Shown here: positions 1 through 8,648 of the stretch, piece after piece
Layout of the letters: every line of letters begins with the position of its first letter
Position numbering within the stretch: the first letter of the stretch is position 1
NCBI GenBank assembly: GCA_934364795.1
Contig: CAKRMK010000018.1
Location: 5,269-69,268, forward strand
Direction: 5' to 3'
Source: an uncultured Blautia sp.
GTDB lineage: Bacteria > Bacillota > Clostridia > Lachnospirales > Lachnospiraceae
DNA length: 64,000 nt
Made by a program: the position numbers and the translations under genes
The notes under the pieces: model-generated
What the model saw: the letters and a program-made list of their open reading frames with translations, nothing else
Databases searched by the model: none
Told to the model about the DNA's origin: nothing

Positions 1-80
1 TTATGGTACAAGTTTAGCAAGCAATTGTGTTTAAAATGTGATAGATTCTTTAAGAAAAGGTGACAGAATACAACACCTGT
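1..80. other. Left window edge, no gene seen
   Basis: A/T-rich stretch after the stop codon of the first glycosyltransferase gene. I see no convincing hairpin with a T-run and no start codon with a ribosome binding site. The polysaccharide locus may continue to the left. Confidence 0.4.
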
Positions 81-1007
81 TTATTTGTCCTTTTTCTTCC
101 AGTATTCTGGATTCATGGTACAAAAAAGGATTATTTTTTCAGGCAGTTTTTCATATCTTTTTCCCATAAAATAGCCTATATACTTAAATCCGCTCTGGCA
201 CACAAGCTTTGGAATCAGCCAGATATGTCCTGTTTTTACAAGATAGGACAGACTTTTTTTCACAAGGCGTATTCCCTCACCTTCTGAAGGGACTCCTGCA
301 AAAATTTCCGGATGCTGTGCCTGTGAAACTCCCAGATCAAAATTTCTGTGAAACTGCTGGATACTGGAATAATTATGGGAATGGATTACTCTTGCATTGG
401 CAGCATAGGCAATTCCATACCCATTTTTTGCCATAGTACCAGCATAGATCATATCCTCATTAAAAATAGCTTTTTTTACAAATCCACCTGTTTCTTCGTA
501 AATATCTTTTCTGTATGCAGCACAGACATTTGAACAGAAATAAGTTTTGATTCCATATTTCGCAGTGTCCTTCTCCCACTTGACAGAAGATTTGGCAGGA
601 TAGTTAAAAGAACGGGTATATTTTTCCAGATAGCCACAATCCGGTTTGGGAAGCTGTCTTGCATATGCAGCTCCAATCTGGGGATTTTCTGTAAAAGGAT
701 GCACCAGTCTTCCAATAAGGTGGTTGTCTGCCGGGATTGCATCCTGTGTCATAAAGACCATAATATCTGCTTTTGAAAGTGTTGCTGCTTTTCCTCTGGT
801 TCCACCATGGTCAAATTCTTCTTTTTTCAAATGATGCACCTTTACTTTTGGAAAATCCTTTTCCCAGGCAGGATTCCAGAATTTTTCTTCCGTATTCATT
901 ACCAGAATATTTTCTATCGGATAATCCTGTTTACAGATTGTTTTCAAAAGCATTTCAAATTCTTTTCCCGGATGATAGGCAGGAATTATCACATCTACTG
1001 TGTCCAT
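81..1007 (-). CDS. Family 2 glycosyltransferase, rhamnosyltransferase-like
   Basis: A 308-residue cytosolic GT-A protein expected to transfer a sugar, probably rhamnose, from a nucleotide donor to a growing surface glycan. Visible motifs are the N-terminal strand VDVIIPAYHPG, the FDHGGTRGKA segment near residues 66-75 typical of rhamnosyltransferase-like GT2 enzymes, the DXD-equivalent TQDA near 88-91, and an acidic NEDM motif near 184. It ends in a basic tail with no membrane segment. It is the last gene seen of the minus-strand polysaccharide locus, 92 bp downstream of the LCP gene. The rhamnose assignment leans on rfbC being in the same locus. The sugar and linkage cannot be read from sequence. 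Confidence 0.85.
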   Translation of the reverse strand: MDTVDVIIPAYHPGKEFEMLLKTICKQDYPIENILVMNTEEKFWNPAWEKDFPKVKVHHLKKEEFDHGGTRGKAATLSKADIMVFMTQDAIPADNHLIGRLVHPFTENPQIGAAYARQLPKPDCGYLEKYTRSFNYPAKSSVKWEKDTAKYGIKTYFCSNVCAAYRKDIYEETGGFVKKAIFNEDMIYAGTMAKNGYGIAYAANARVIHSHNYSSIQQFHRNFDLGVSQAQHPEIFAGVPSEGEGIRLVKKSLSYLVKTGHIWLIPKLVCQSGFKYIGYFMGKRYEKLPEKIILFCTMNPEYWKKKDK

Positions 1008-1099
1008 CTTTTTTCTCCTTCGTAAAGAAAACTAAAAAAGTTTCCAGTTTCTGACAAGGGGACCATTCCTTACCGGATGATCCCCCTTAGAAAATTCAA

Positions 1100-1490
1100 T
1101 CAATATCCACTTCCATCGTCAAAAGTTCCATCGCCGGAGCTATCGGCGCCGCTGTAATCAGTTCCGCTATCATAGCCTCCGTCATAATTACCACTGTCGG
1201 AATCGCTTCCACTATTATAATCACTGTCGCTGTTATAATCACTTCCATTATTATAACCATCGCCACCGTTATAATCATTTCCATTGTCATAGTCGTTTCC
1301 GCTGTAATCATCACCGCCGTCGTAATTATCCTGGCTGTTATCAGTTCCATTATAGTCATTTCCGCTATAATCACTATCTGTATAATTACCGCTGTCATAG
1401 TCACTTCCGGTATAATCATTATCACTGTCGTAACTGCTTCCGGAATCACTGCTGTAATCATTATAATCGTAATTACCGCTGCCGTCTCCC
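1100..1490 (-). repeat. Low-complexity tandem coding repeat (Asp/Ser/Gly/Asn/Tyr tail)
   Basis: The 3' end of the LCP gene is made of degenerate 6- to 15-base units encoding combinations such as NDYNG, SDYNSG and SGNDY. The pattern is periodic in DNA as well, so it also opens a long meaningless ORF in another frame. Such tracts change length easily by slippage. A cell-wall-spanning or cation-binding role is only inference. Confidence 0.8.
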
Positions 1491-2620
1491 TGCCATACAA
1501 TATCAGAAGAACCGCCATCTTCATCGGTAACGGCCGGAGCCTGATCTACCAAGGTATCTTCTCCACCTACAATCTCAATGATTCTTGAACTTGCATCTAC
1601 AATATTCTGTGAAGGCTCATATCCTTCCTGTGTACCATAAAGGAACTTATGAAGCTCTTTTACATTATCAACCAGTGTATCTGCCACTACCATACTGGAT
1701 TTCTTCACATCTGCAAATTTATATTTTGCAGGGAAACCAGTAGTATCACTGATAGTATAGCCAAGCAGATTTGGAATCAGGTTCAGAAGCTCTGTTTTGG
1801 TGACAGAGGTGGAAATCATTGGAAATACTTCATCCATAATATTGAAAAGAGTAGTCAGCCCTGCTGATTTCGCCTTATCAACCATAAGTCCGATAACGCG
1901 GCGCTGGCGCTCTGTACGTCCCATATCCATACTTGCCGTATATCGGATACGACAGTAAGAAACAACCTGTACACCATTAAGATGATACTCACCAAGTGTC
2001 TCTTCTTCATTTTCCGGTTTGGGATCCGGCAGCTCTACAGGTGTATAGCTCTTGCCGGTTTCCTTTGAAGTCTCAATACAGTAGTCATTCATAAAGACCA
2101 TTTCCGCATAGGAAAGCGGCAAATCAAGTCCGCCAAGAGCGTCTACAGCTGCTACCATTGCATTGAAATTAACTGTGACATAATCTGTAATGTTCAGATC
2201 AAGCATGGTATTCAGCATGGAAATTGCCTGCTCCGGACCGCCATATGCATACGCTGCATTTGCCTTTGTATAGGTATCATTTCCAATATCCAGAAGGGTA
2301 TCTCTGTAAACAGATGCAAGCTTCACATCCTTGGTATCATTATTAATGCTGGCAATAATAATGGTATCACTGTTCTGTGCATCCAAAGCTACATTCTTGG
2401 AACGCTGGTCAATTGCAAATAGCGCATAAGTTGTATAACCAGACATCTGCGGAGCCGTCACATTGGTAACGATCTTGCTTTCATCAAGCTGCGGTGTCTC
2501 GATCTTGTTCAGTCTGGAATCAATCTGTCCATATACATATAAACCACATATAAACACAAGCAGACAGATAATTTCCACAATAAACAACGCGGTCTTTTTC
2601 TTTTTGCCAGGTCTTGCCAT
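1100..2620 (-). CDS. LytR-CpsA-Psr (LCP) family protein with long acidic low-complexity tail
   Basis: LCP proteins transfer undecaprenyl-linked glycans onto peptidoglycan outside the cell. A short basic N-terminus is followed by one membrane segment (about residues 10-30) and an LCP domain (about 65-300), with YRDTLLDI, the KANAAYAYGG segment and the arginine-rich RIRYTASMDMGRTERQRR region that binds the lipid pyrophosphate. From about residue 375 to the end the protein is almost only Asp, Ser, Gly, Asn and Tyr in repeated short units, which is unusual for the family. The start is ATG at 2620, with GAAAGGG seven bases upstream; an upstream TTG at 2638 would overlap the preceding gene. Sitting next to the initiating sugar transferase, it is the likely ligase of this locus. 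Confidence 0.88.
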   Translation of the reverse strand: MARPGKKKKTALFIVEIICLLVFICGLYVYGQIDSRLNKIETPQLDESKIVTNVTAPQMSGYTTYALFAIDQRSKNVALDAQNSDTIIIASINNDTKDVKLASVYRDTLLDIGNDTYTKANAAYAYGGPEQAISMLNTMLDLNITDYVTVNFNAMVAAVDALGGLDLPLSYAEMVFMNDYCIETSKETGKSYTPVELPDPKPENEEETLGEYHLNGVQVVSYCRIRYTASMDMGRTERQRRVIGLMVDKAKSAGLTTLFNIMDEVFPMISTSVTKTELLNLIPNLLGYTISDTTGFPAKYKFADVKKSSMVVADTLVDNVKELHKFLYGTQEGYEPSQNIVDASSRIIEIVGGEDTLVDQAPAVTDEDGGSSDIVWQGDGSGNYDYNDYSSDSGSSYDSDNDYTGSDYDSGNYTDSDYSGNDYNGTDNSQDNYDGGDDYSGNDYDNGNDYNGGDGYNNGSDYNSDSDYNSGSDSDSGNYDGGYDSGTDYSGADSSGDGTFDDGSGY

Positions 2621-2634
2621 CTTTTTTCCCTTTC

Positions 2635-4038
2635 TCAATACGCGTTCTTGTTAATAAATCCCTTAAAAATCGTAAGGAATAATATTTTTATATCAAGTCC
2701 CACTGTCCAGTTCTCAATATAGTAAAGATCATATTCGATTCTCTTACGGATGGAGGTATCACCTCTGTATCCATTAACCTGTGCCCATCCTGTAAGTCCC
2801 GGTCTTACTTGATGCTTCACCATGTAACGTGGAATTTCCTCACGGAACTTCTCTACAAAGAACGGTCTCTCCGGTCTTGGGCCTACCAGACTCATGTCTC
2901 CCTTTAAAATATTAAACAGCTGGGGAAGCTCATCTATGCTGGTACGTCTCATAAATCTTCCAATTCCTGTAACACGGGGATCATTTTTTACTGTCCATGC
3001 CTTTTTCTCTTCAGCTTCAGGCTGGATCTCCATAGAACGGAACTTATACATCCAAAAGGTCTTATTATGAAGTCCCACTCTTTCCTGCCTGTAAATAAGA
3101 GGTCCCGGAGATGTAAGTTTGATCAGGATACACATCACCAGCATTACCGGGGATGCGATCACGATTCCAAATAATGAACCGATAACGTCCATCACTCTTT
3201 TCACCATGGCGTTAAAGGTATTGCTTAAAGGAACATAACGGATATTGATCACCGGCAAACCAAGAATATCTTCTGTATAAGGTTTTGTCGGAATAATCTT
3301 ATTATAATCCGGAATGAACTTTGTATGCACTCCTGACTTCTCACAAAGTGCTACAATTTCCTCCAGTCGGTAGTATTCACTAAGTCCAAGCGTAATTGCA
3401 ATTTCATCCAGCCGGTTCTCCGGCAGGATTACGTTCAGGTTGGCAATTCTTCCAATTACCTTGATTCCTTTATACAATGTACCGGCAGGCACATTATCAT
3501 CCAGAATTCCCCGCACAATGTATCCCCACTGTGGATTTTGCTGTATGCGGTCTATATATTCCTCTGCTGCACGGCTGTATCCAACCAGAACCACCTGTTT
3601 CTGGTTCATGCCTCTCTTACGCATCTTACGCAGGCTGTAGTAAATGAGCATTCTCGCTCCCCAGCTTGCCAGAATACAGATAATATAAAACATATACAGC
3701 ACTGAACGGGAAATATCACCCTCTTCAATGGTATAAAGGATAAAAATTGTGATCAAAATACCAAGGGAGTTGGCCTTGACAATATTTGACAGCACAAGCC
3801 GTCTTCCCTGCATCCGCATTGGTTCATACAGAGAAAACGCATGGTACAGCAGAATATATGCAGGCAAAATAAATACAAGAGCTGACATATACTGCTCAAA
3901 GCTTCTTGCCCTGACTGCACTTGCCGCAAATGGTCCGATAAACCTAAGTGCCCAGGCGCAAAAATATGATATCGTAATTACGCAAGCATCTACTACAACA
4001 TGGAGACGACTGAAATTCTTCTGATTATCTTTAATCAA
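2635..4038 (-). CDS. Undecaprenyl-phosphate sugar phosphotransferase (WbaP/CpsE/WcaJ type)
   Basis: It starts repeat-unit synthesis by moving a sugar-1-phosphate from a nucleotide sugar onto undecaprenyl phosphate in the membrane. The 467-residue protein has four to five N-terminal membrane segments (to about residue 130), a central Rossmann-like region (about 140-260) and the C-terminal bacterial sugar transferase domain (about 275-467). Motifs seen there are GPLIYRQERVG, KFRSM, TSIDELPQLFN, LVGPRPERP and RPGLTGWAQVNG. The start is a TTG at 4038 with GAGGTGG upstream. Length and architecture match the polyprenyl glycosylphosphotransferase family. Glucose-1-P or galactose-1-P are the usual substrates; the choice here is unknown. 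Confidence 0.92.
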   Translation of the reverse strand: MIKDNQKNFSRLHVVVDACVITISYFCAWALRFIGPFAASAVRARSFEQYMSALVFILPAYILLYHAFSLYEPMRMQGRRLVLSNIVKANSLGILITIFILYTIEEGDISRSVLYMFYIICILASWGARMLIYYSLRKMRKRGMNQKQVVLVGYSRAAEEYIDRIQQNPQWGYIVRGILDDNVPAGTLYKGIKVIGRIANLNVILPENRLDEIAITLGLSEYYRLEEIVALCEKSGVHTKFIPDYNKIIPTKPYTEDILGLPVINIRYVPLSNTFNAMVKRVMDVIGSLFGIVIASPVMLVMCILIKLTSPGPLIYRQERVGLHNKTFWMYKFRSMEIQPEAEEKKAWTVKNDPRVTGIGRFMRRTSIDELPQLFNILKGDMSLVGPRPERPFFVEKFREEIPRYMVKHQVRPGLTGWAQVNGYRGDTSIRKRIEYDLYYIENWTVGLDIKILFLTIFKGFINKNAY

Positions 4039-4133
4039 TTTCTGCCACCTCTGCCTTCTTGTGTATAGCCCGCATAAGCATATTTTCAGACTTTTTTGAC
4101 AAAAAACGTGCTCTACAGGCTGTGACTTTCTTT

Positions 4134-4162
4134 ATCTTATAATAGATAAAACATAATTGCAA
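4134..4162 (-). promoter_or_regulatory. Possible sigma-A promoter before the sugar transferase gene
   Basis: On the minus strand, TTGCAA (4162-4157) and TAAGAT (4139-4134) are 17 bases apart in the 167-bp gap upstream of the sugar transferase. The spacing is ideal and the hexamers are moderate matches. Confidence 0.4.
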
Positions 4163-4205
4163 CAAATTCTTCAAACTTCATTTATAAAAATTTATCAAAT
4201 ACTGC

Positions 4206-5162
4206 TTATCCGAAAAATCGCTGAAATATATTGATCCACAATTCCAGCTGTATTTTCCCATAATGCCCTAAATTCTCAATTTTAAACGGTACTTTTCTGT
4301 CTTTTTTGCAAAGCTGAAAACCGTTTTTGATTCCTGCTATATATTCCTTTCCCATTCCCTTCTGAAGGAAAAATAAAATTTTCAGTCCAAAGCCTGGTAT
4401 CAGAAATGGAAGGTTCAGAATAATCTGCAAAAGGGGCATATTTTTGTAAATAAGATAAATATTATTACGGGAAGAATATCTGGTCTTAAACTGGTTGTAT
4501 CTGGAACCGCTTGTTCCGCTTCCTATATGATAAACCAGAGCCTTTGGGGCATACCAGTTTTCATATCCTTCGATTCTGGCGCGATATCCTACATCGATAT
4601 CCTCCAGATAGGCAAAATGCTCTTCATCAAAATAGCCAATTTTTTCAAATAGTCTTCTGCGGTAAATAGCTGCACCTGCACAGGAGGTAAAGATCCGCTC
4701 TTCTCTTTCATAGGTACGGATATCCTTGCCTTTTCCCCTTGCAAAAGCCCAGCCCAGCGCACAGTAATAATTCCCCGCATCGTCCAGCTTGTCTCTTTCG
4801 TGATAACGGATCATCCTTGCACTGCAGGAAAACGCTTTCTTGTGGCGCTTTATACTTGCCAGCATTTCTCCTACAAAATTTTTATCAACTTCTGTATCAT
4901 TGTTTAAAAGAAGCACATAAGGTGCTCTGGCTGCATAGATTCCCTCGTTTACAGCTCTGGAAAAGCCGTAATTATCCGCCAGTTCTATAATATGGACCCA
5001 TGGATAATTTCCCATTACAAAAGCCACGCTTCCGTCTGATGAGCCGTTGTCCACCAGAATTGTCTCGAAATTCTGGAAGGTCTGCTGCTCCAGAGTGGAT
5101 AAAACACCCTCCAGATACGCCATACCGTTATAATTCGGGATTATGACTGATACTTCCTGCAT
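4206..5162 (-). CDS. Family 2 glycosyltransferase (WbbL/rhamnosyltransferase-like)
   Basis: A 318-residue GT2 enzyme of the surface polysaccharide locus. It shows the opening strand VSVIIPNYNG, VDNGSSDGS, a DXD-like LLNNDTEVD (about residues 95-103), the acidic catalytic region AYLEDIDVGYRAR (about 188) and HIGSGTSGS. A hydrophobic stretch near residue 245-270 probably associates with the membrane. ATG at 5162 has AGGAGA upstream, and the gene follows the next glycosyltransferase with a 9-bp gap, so they are co-transcribed. Acceptor and sugar are not readable; rhamnose is plausible because of rfbC. Confidence 0.87.
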   Translation of the reverse strand: MQEVSVIIPNYNGMAYLEGVLSTLEQQTFQNFETILVDNGSSDGSVAFVMGNYPWVHIIELADNYGFSRAVNEGIYAARAPYVLLLNNDTEVDKNFVGEMLASIKRHKKAFSCSARMIRYHERDKLDDAGNYYCALGWAFARGKGKDIRTYEREERIFTSCAGAAIYRRRLFEKIGYFDEEHFAYLEDIDVGYRARIEGYENWYAPKALVYHIGSGTSGSRYNQFKTRYSSRNNIYLIYKNMPLLQIILNLPFLIPGFGLKILFFLQKGMGKEYIAGIKNGFQLCKKDRKVPFKIENLGHYGKIQLELWINIFQRFFG

Positions 5163-5171
5163 AATGTCTCC

Positions 5172-7040
5172 TCATTTCTCGTCGTTTTTACCGGTCATAC
5201 CCGGAAGCGGTTTTAAAGAATAATTCCATTTTGTCAAAGACAGATTTTTGTTATAATTGGGATCTCCGTTTTTCAGGATCTGGATCCAGTTACTTCTCAT
5301 ATATTCGATCTCAGTCTGGAAACGGCGAACCTTCACATCGTCATTTTCTGCTCCTCTGGTCTTGGATTCCATATGATAAAGCTTCACATAAGGATCGTAA
5401 ACCACAAGGTAACCGGCCTTTCCTGTTTTCAGACAAAGATCTACATCGTTAAATGCAACTGCCAGCTTCTCTGTAAAGCCGCCGGCTTTTTCAAAAGCAC
5501 TGCGCTTCATCATCATGCAGGCTGCTGTAACTGCAGACATATCCTGAAGAATAGAAGCCTTATGAAGATATCCGGTACGGTCTGCAGGCATGTCAACGAA
5601 CATGTGCCCTGCAATTCCACCGATTCCGATCACACAGCCAGCATGCTGAATGGTATTATCCGGATAGATCAGCTTGGCTCCAACAGCACCGACCTCTGTA
5701 CGCTGGCACATTCCCAGCATCTCATTGAGCCAGTCCTGGGTGATCACAGTTACATCATTATTCAGGAAAAGAAGATATTCTCCTCTTGCATTTTTTACTC
5801 CAAAATTATTGATAGCAGAGTAATTAAATTCTTTTTTCCAGCAGATCAGATGGATTCTTGGATCTTTTGATAATTTTTTATAGTAATCAAAAATCTCATC
5901 CGTGGTGCTGTTATTTTCTACAATGATAATTTCATAATTGTCGTAGAGAGTATTTTTCCGGATGGATTCCAGACAATTCTCCAGTGTTTCTTTCTCATCC
6001 TTATTGGGAATAATGATAGAAACAAGAGGATGTCCCTGCACCGGATACTGTACCCGGTAAAAGCCAAGATCCGGGGTATGACTTACGGTTCCTTTCACTC
6101 CCATACGGGCAAGATGGGCTTCGATCGCCCTTTTGCCAGCTTCAAAGGCGTACATCTTGCTTGCAGGATTGTCTGCAGTAGATGCCTTATGGGTACGCCA
6201 GTGATACAAAATCTCCGGCACATGTACCACCTGTCTGGCCTGCTCCACGCAGCGGAAAATAAAGTCATAATCCTGGGCACCATCGAATTCCGTGCGAAAT
6301 CCGCCTACTGTCTCTACCAGGCTGCGCCGTGCCACAAAAAAATGGCAGATATAATTGTTGGAACGAAGCAGGTCAATATTAAAATCAGGCTTCAAATGGG
6401 GCTGAAAGTGCTCATCCAGTTCTGCTGTGACCTTATCCTCGTCTGTGTAAACCACATCTGCATTTTCGTGGTTGTTTAATGCATTTACAATTTCGTAAAG
6501 TGCATTGGGGGCAAGAAGGTCATCGTGGTCAAGGAGTCCTATAAATTCTCCTGATGCCATTGCAAATGCCTCATTTGTATTCTGGGCAATACCTTCATTT
6601 TTTTCAAGGTTCTTAAAGAGAATACGGCTGTCCTTCTGGCTGTATTCCTCCAGGACTTTTCCCATTTCCATATCATCAGGACTTCCGTTTGCAATACACA
6701 GTTCCCAGTTTCCATATGTCTGGGCAATAAGGGAGTCCATCATCTGCCTTAGGAAAAGCTGTGGTGTATGATAGGCCGGAACAACCACGCTGATCCTGGG
6801 AGAATAGGAAAATTTTTTCTTTCTTTGTTTGTCAAGGACCGTCTGGTCTGGCACGTATGCCGCATACCAGGGACCATAAGGGATTTCTTCAGGCTCAAAC
6901 CGCTCATGAAGCCTGATCCAGAACTCCTTAGGGCCATAATGCTTCAGATACAAAAGTCCCTTCTGAATCATGTAGGGAGATAATTTCTTAAAGAAACGGG
7001 ACCACTGGATCCGTCCCCCTGATGCATTTTTTTCGCTCAT
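5172..7040 (-). CDS. Glycosyltransferase with two tandem GT2 domains
   Basis: A 622-residue protein with two complete GT-A domains. Domain 1 is about residues 78-300 (ISVVVPAYHTP, LLDHDDLLAP). Domain 2 is about 340-590 (VSIIIPNKDE, LLFLNNDVTV, AFNDVDLCLK). A dual-domain enzyme of this kind could add two sugars alternately, as in bifunctional polymerising glycosyltransferases; that is inference. It shares both domains with the 825-residue protein encoded at 8649-11126, from which it is now separated by a divergent carboxypeptidase gene. The N-terminal 75 residues include a conserved segment (PEEIPYGPWYA) typical of this subfamily. Confidence 0.88.
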   Translation of the reverse strand: MSEKNASGGRIQWSRFFKKLSPYMIQKGLLYLKHYGPKEFWIRLHERFEPEEIPYGPWYAAYVPDQTVLDKQRKKKFSYSPRISVVVPAYHTPQLFLRQMMDSLIAQTYGNWELCIANGSPDDMEMGKVLEEYSQKDSRILFKNLEKNEGIAQNTNEAFAMASGEFIGLLDHDDLLAPNALYEIVNALNNHENADVVYTDEDKVTAELDEHFQPHLKPDFNIDLLRSNNYICHFFVARRSLVETVGGFRTEFDGAQDYDFIFRCVEQARQVVHVPEILYHWRTHKASTADNPASKMYAFEAGKRAIEAHLARMGVKGTVSHTPDLGFYRVQYPVQGHPLVSIIIPNKDEKETLENCLESIRKNTLYDNYEIIIVENNSTTDEIFDYYKKLSKDPRIHLICWKKEFNYSAINNFGVKNARGEYLLFLNNDVTVITQDWLNEMLGMCQRTEVGAVGAKLIYPDNTIQHAGCVIGIGGIAGHMFVDMPADRTGYLHKASILQDMSAVTAACMMMKRSAFEKAGGFTEKLAVAFNDVDLCLKTGKAGYLVVYDPYVKLYHMESKTRGAENDDVKVRRFQTEIEYMRSNWIQILKNGDPNYNKNLSLTKWNYSLKPLPGMTGKNDEK

Positions 7041-7150
7041 ATTTAAATCCTTTGCTGTTATAGTGCCCTTATTTTAACATTGAAGAAACATTTTTGCAAG
7101 GAAGGTGTAAAAGAAAGGTTGAATTAACCTGTTTTTTGGGATATGATGAG

Positions 7151-7169
7151 ATATAAGAATTGCTTATAT
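7151..7169. promoter_or_regulatory. Perfect 7-bp inverted repeat in a divergent intergenic region
   Basis: ATATAAG-AATTG-CTTATAT lies between the divergent glycosyltransferase gene (start 7040) and the carboxypeptidase gene (start 7244), just upstream of the latter's likely promoter. It could be an operator or a weak hairpin. No regulator is assigned. Confidence 0.3.
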
Positions 7170-7177
7170 TTTTGAAT

Positions 7178-7207
7178 TTTACAGGAAAAATAAAGAATAT
7201 GTTATAT
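7178..7207 (+). promoter_or_regulatory. Possible promoter of the carboxypeptidase gene
   Basis: TTTACA (7178-7183) and TTATAT (7202-7207) are separated by 18 bases, about 37 bases before the ATG at 7244, which has an AGGAG ribosome binding site. Confidence 0.4.
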
Positions 7208-7243
7208 TAAATACACATTATTTTACACAGGAGTTACTGCATT

Positions 7244-8503
7244 ATGAAAAAACCAAAGATACTATCTTCTCTTCTGACTCTGGGAATTGCAGCTTCTTTA
7301 CTTTGTCAGAGTACTGTTTTTGCTGAAGAAACAGGCACAGACGCCGCTGTCACTGCCACAGAATCCGGAAGTGTGACGACCAATTCCATTTCCGGCTGGC
7401 CCCAGGCAGCTGATATTTCTTCTGAAGCAGCTGTTGTTATGGAGAACACCACCAATACCATTCTTTATTCCAAGAATGCTGATGAAGTGCTTTTTCCCGG
7501 AAGTACAGTAAAGATCATGACCTGTCTTCTGGCACTTGAGAATACACAGCTGACAGACGAAGTCACCATGACAGCCACCGGAGTTTCCGGAGTTACCGAC
7601 GGAGGGGCAAGTATTTCCTCCCAGGTGGACGAAGTCTTTACTATGGAACAATGTCTCTATGCAGTCATGGTTTCCTCTGCCAATGACATTGCCCTGCAGA
7701 TTGCAGAACATGTAGGCGGCTCTGTAAAAAATTTCGTACAGATGATGAATGACCGGGCACAGGCACTTGGATGTACCAACACAATTTTCACCAATCCTAC
7801 CGGACTTCCGGATGACAACCAGCACACCACAGCCCACGACATGGCACTGATCATGCAGGCGGCTATCCAGAGTGACGCATTTCGTACTATTGCAGCTGCT
7901 ACCAGCTATACCATTCCTGCTACCAACAAGGCCGCTGCCAGAAACCTTACCAGTAAGTTTACTATGACAGATACTGGAAGTACTGGTTTTTACGAAGGCT
8001 GCATCGGCGGAAAAGAGGGCTACACAGAGGCCTCCGGAAGTACTCTTGTATGTGCCGCACAGCGCGATGGAATGACTCTTATAAGCGTAGTCCTTAAGGG
8101 TGCATCCGGACAGACCTCACCAGATGCTGCATCTATTTTAAATTATGGTTTTGAACAGTTTCAGATGCTTTCCCTTGGAGAAAGTGATTTCAGCATTATT
8201 TCAGGAGGCGATGTTGTGCTTCCTGTAGGAAACGGCGAGGACAGCCTGACCACAGACGATGTACAGAATGGGGATAAAATCCAGCGTACCTATCTTTTTA
8301 ACGGTACTGCTGTTGGAAGTGCTGTTCTGGAAGTTGCACAGGCTGATGATACTTCTGTTGTGCAAAAGGGAGAACAGAATATGCAGGCAGCTAAGGACTA
8401 TTCAGATTCTCACACTTATGTTCCTTATTATGTGATTGCCGGGGCACTGTTTCTTCTTCTTATATTCTTCATCTGGAGAATTGTGAAGGTTGCAAAATCA
8501 TGA
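7244..8503 (+). CDS. dacF: Serine-type D-alanyl-D-alanine carboxypeptidase (PBP5/DacF type)
   Basis: It trims the terminal D-Ala from peptidoglycan stem peptides outside the cell. The 419-residue protein has a signal peptide (1-27), an S11 peptidase domain with SxxK as S87-T-V-K90, SxN as S145-A-N147, and a third motif in the KTG position that reads K257-E-G259. A C-terminal beta domain follows, and the protein ends in a membrane anchor (about 395-415) rather than the usual amphipathic helix. The Thr-to-Glu change in the KTG box is a departure from the family rule and could affect activity. It is the only plus-strand gene inside the polysaccharide locus, with its own promoter and terminator. 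The family is clear; the exact paralogue name is less certain. Confidence 0.85.
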   Translation: MKKPKILSSLLTLGIAASLLCQSTVFAEETGTDAAVTATESGSVTTNSISGWPQAADISSEAAVVMENTTNTILYSKNADEVLFPGSTVKIMTCLLALENTQLTDEVTMTATGVSGVTDGGASISSQVDEVFTMEQCLYAVMVSSANDIALQIAEHVGGSVKNFVQMMNDRAQALGCTNTIFTNPTGLPDDNQHTTAHDMALIMQAAIQSDAFRTIAAATSYTIPATNKAAARNLTSKFTMTDTGSTGFYEGCIGGKEGYTEASGSTLVCAAQRDGMTLISVVLKGASGQTSPDAASILNYGFEQFQMLSLGESDFSIISGGDVVLPVGNGEDSLTTDDVQNGDKIQRTYLFNGTAVGSAVLEVAQADDTSVVQKGEQNMQAAKDYSDSHTYVPYYVIAGALFLLLIFFIWRIVKVAKS

Positions 8504-8533
8504 CATTCCCATAGGATTTCCCCAAAAAGAATA

Positions 8534-8553
8534 GTTTTGAGGGCGCGCTCTAA
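8534..8553. repeat. Isolated end of the TAGAG palindromic repeat family
   Basis: Read on the minus strand this is TTTTAGAGCGCGCCCTCAAA, closely matching the end of the copy at 47588-47747 (TTAGAGCGTACCCCCAAAAT). It lies between the carboxypeptidase stop codon and the bidirectional terminator. Confidence 0.5.
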
Positions 8554-8561
8554 AACAATAA

Positions 8562-8623
8562 TAAAAAATCAGTCAGATTATGAATAAAACACAATTTTTA
8601 TCATGATCTGGCTGATTTTTTAA
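8562..8623. terminator. Bidirectional rho-independent terminator
   Basis: Long A/T-flanked hairpin: AAAAAATCAGTCAGAT on the left pairs with ATCTGGCTGATTTTTT on the right. It ends the plus-strand carboxypeptidase transcript and could also act on transcripts from the opposite strand, since runs of A and T flank both sides. Confidence 0.8.
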
Positions 8624-8648
8624 TTTTATTTATGTCTGTTTTCTTTTT

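Noticed and set aside
1096..1524. 142-residue minus-strand ORF rich in Met, Ile, Thr and Ala
   Set aside because: It is the low-complexity tail of the LCP gene read in another frame; the in-frame protein has a proper LCP domain.
4105..4115. Possible further repeat end (ACGTGCTCTACAG) upstream of the sugar transferase gene
   Set aside because: Only about ten bases resemble the terminus and the key TAGAGC context is altered; chance similarity is likely.
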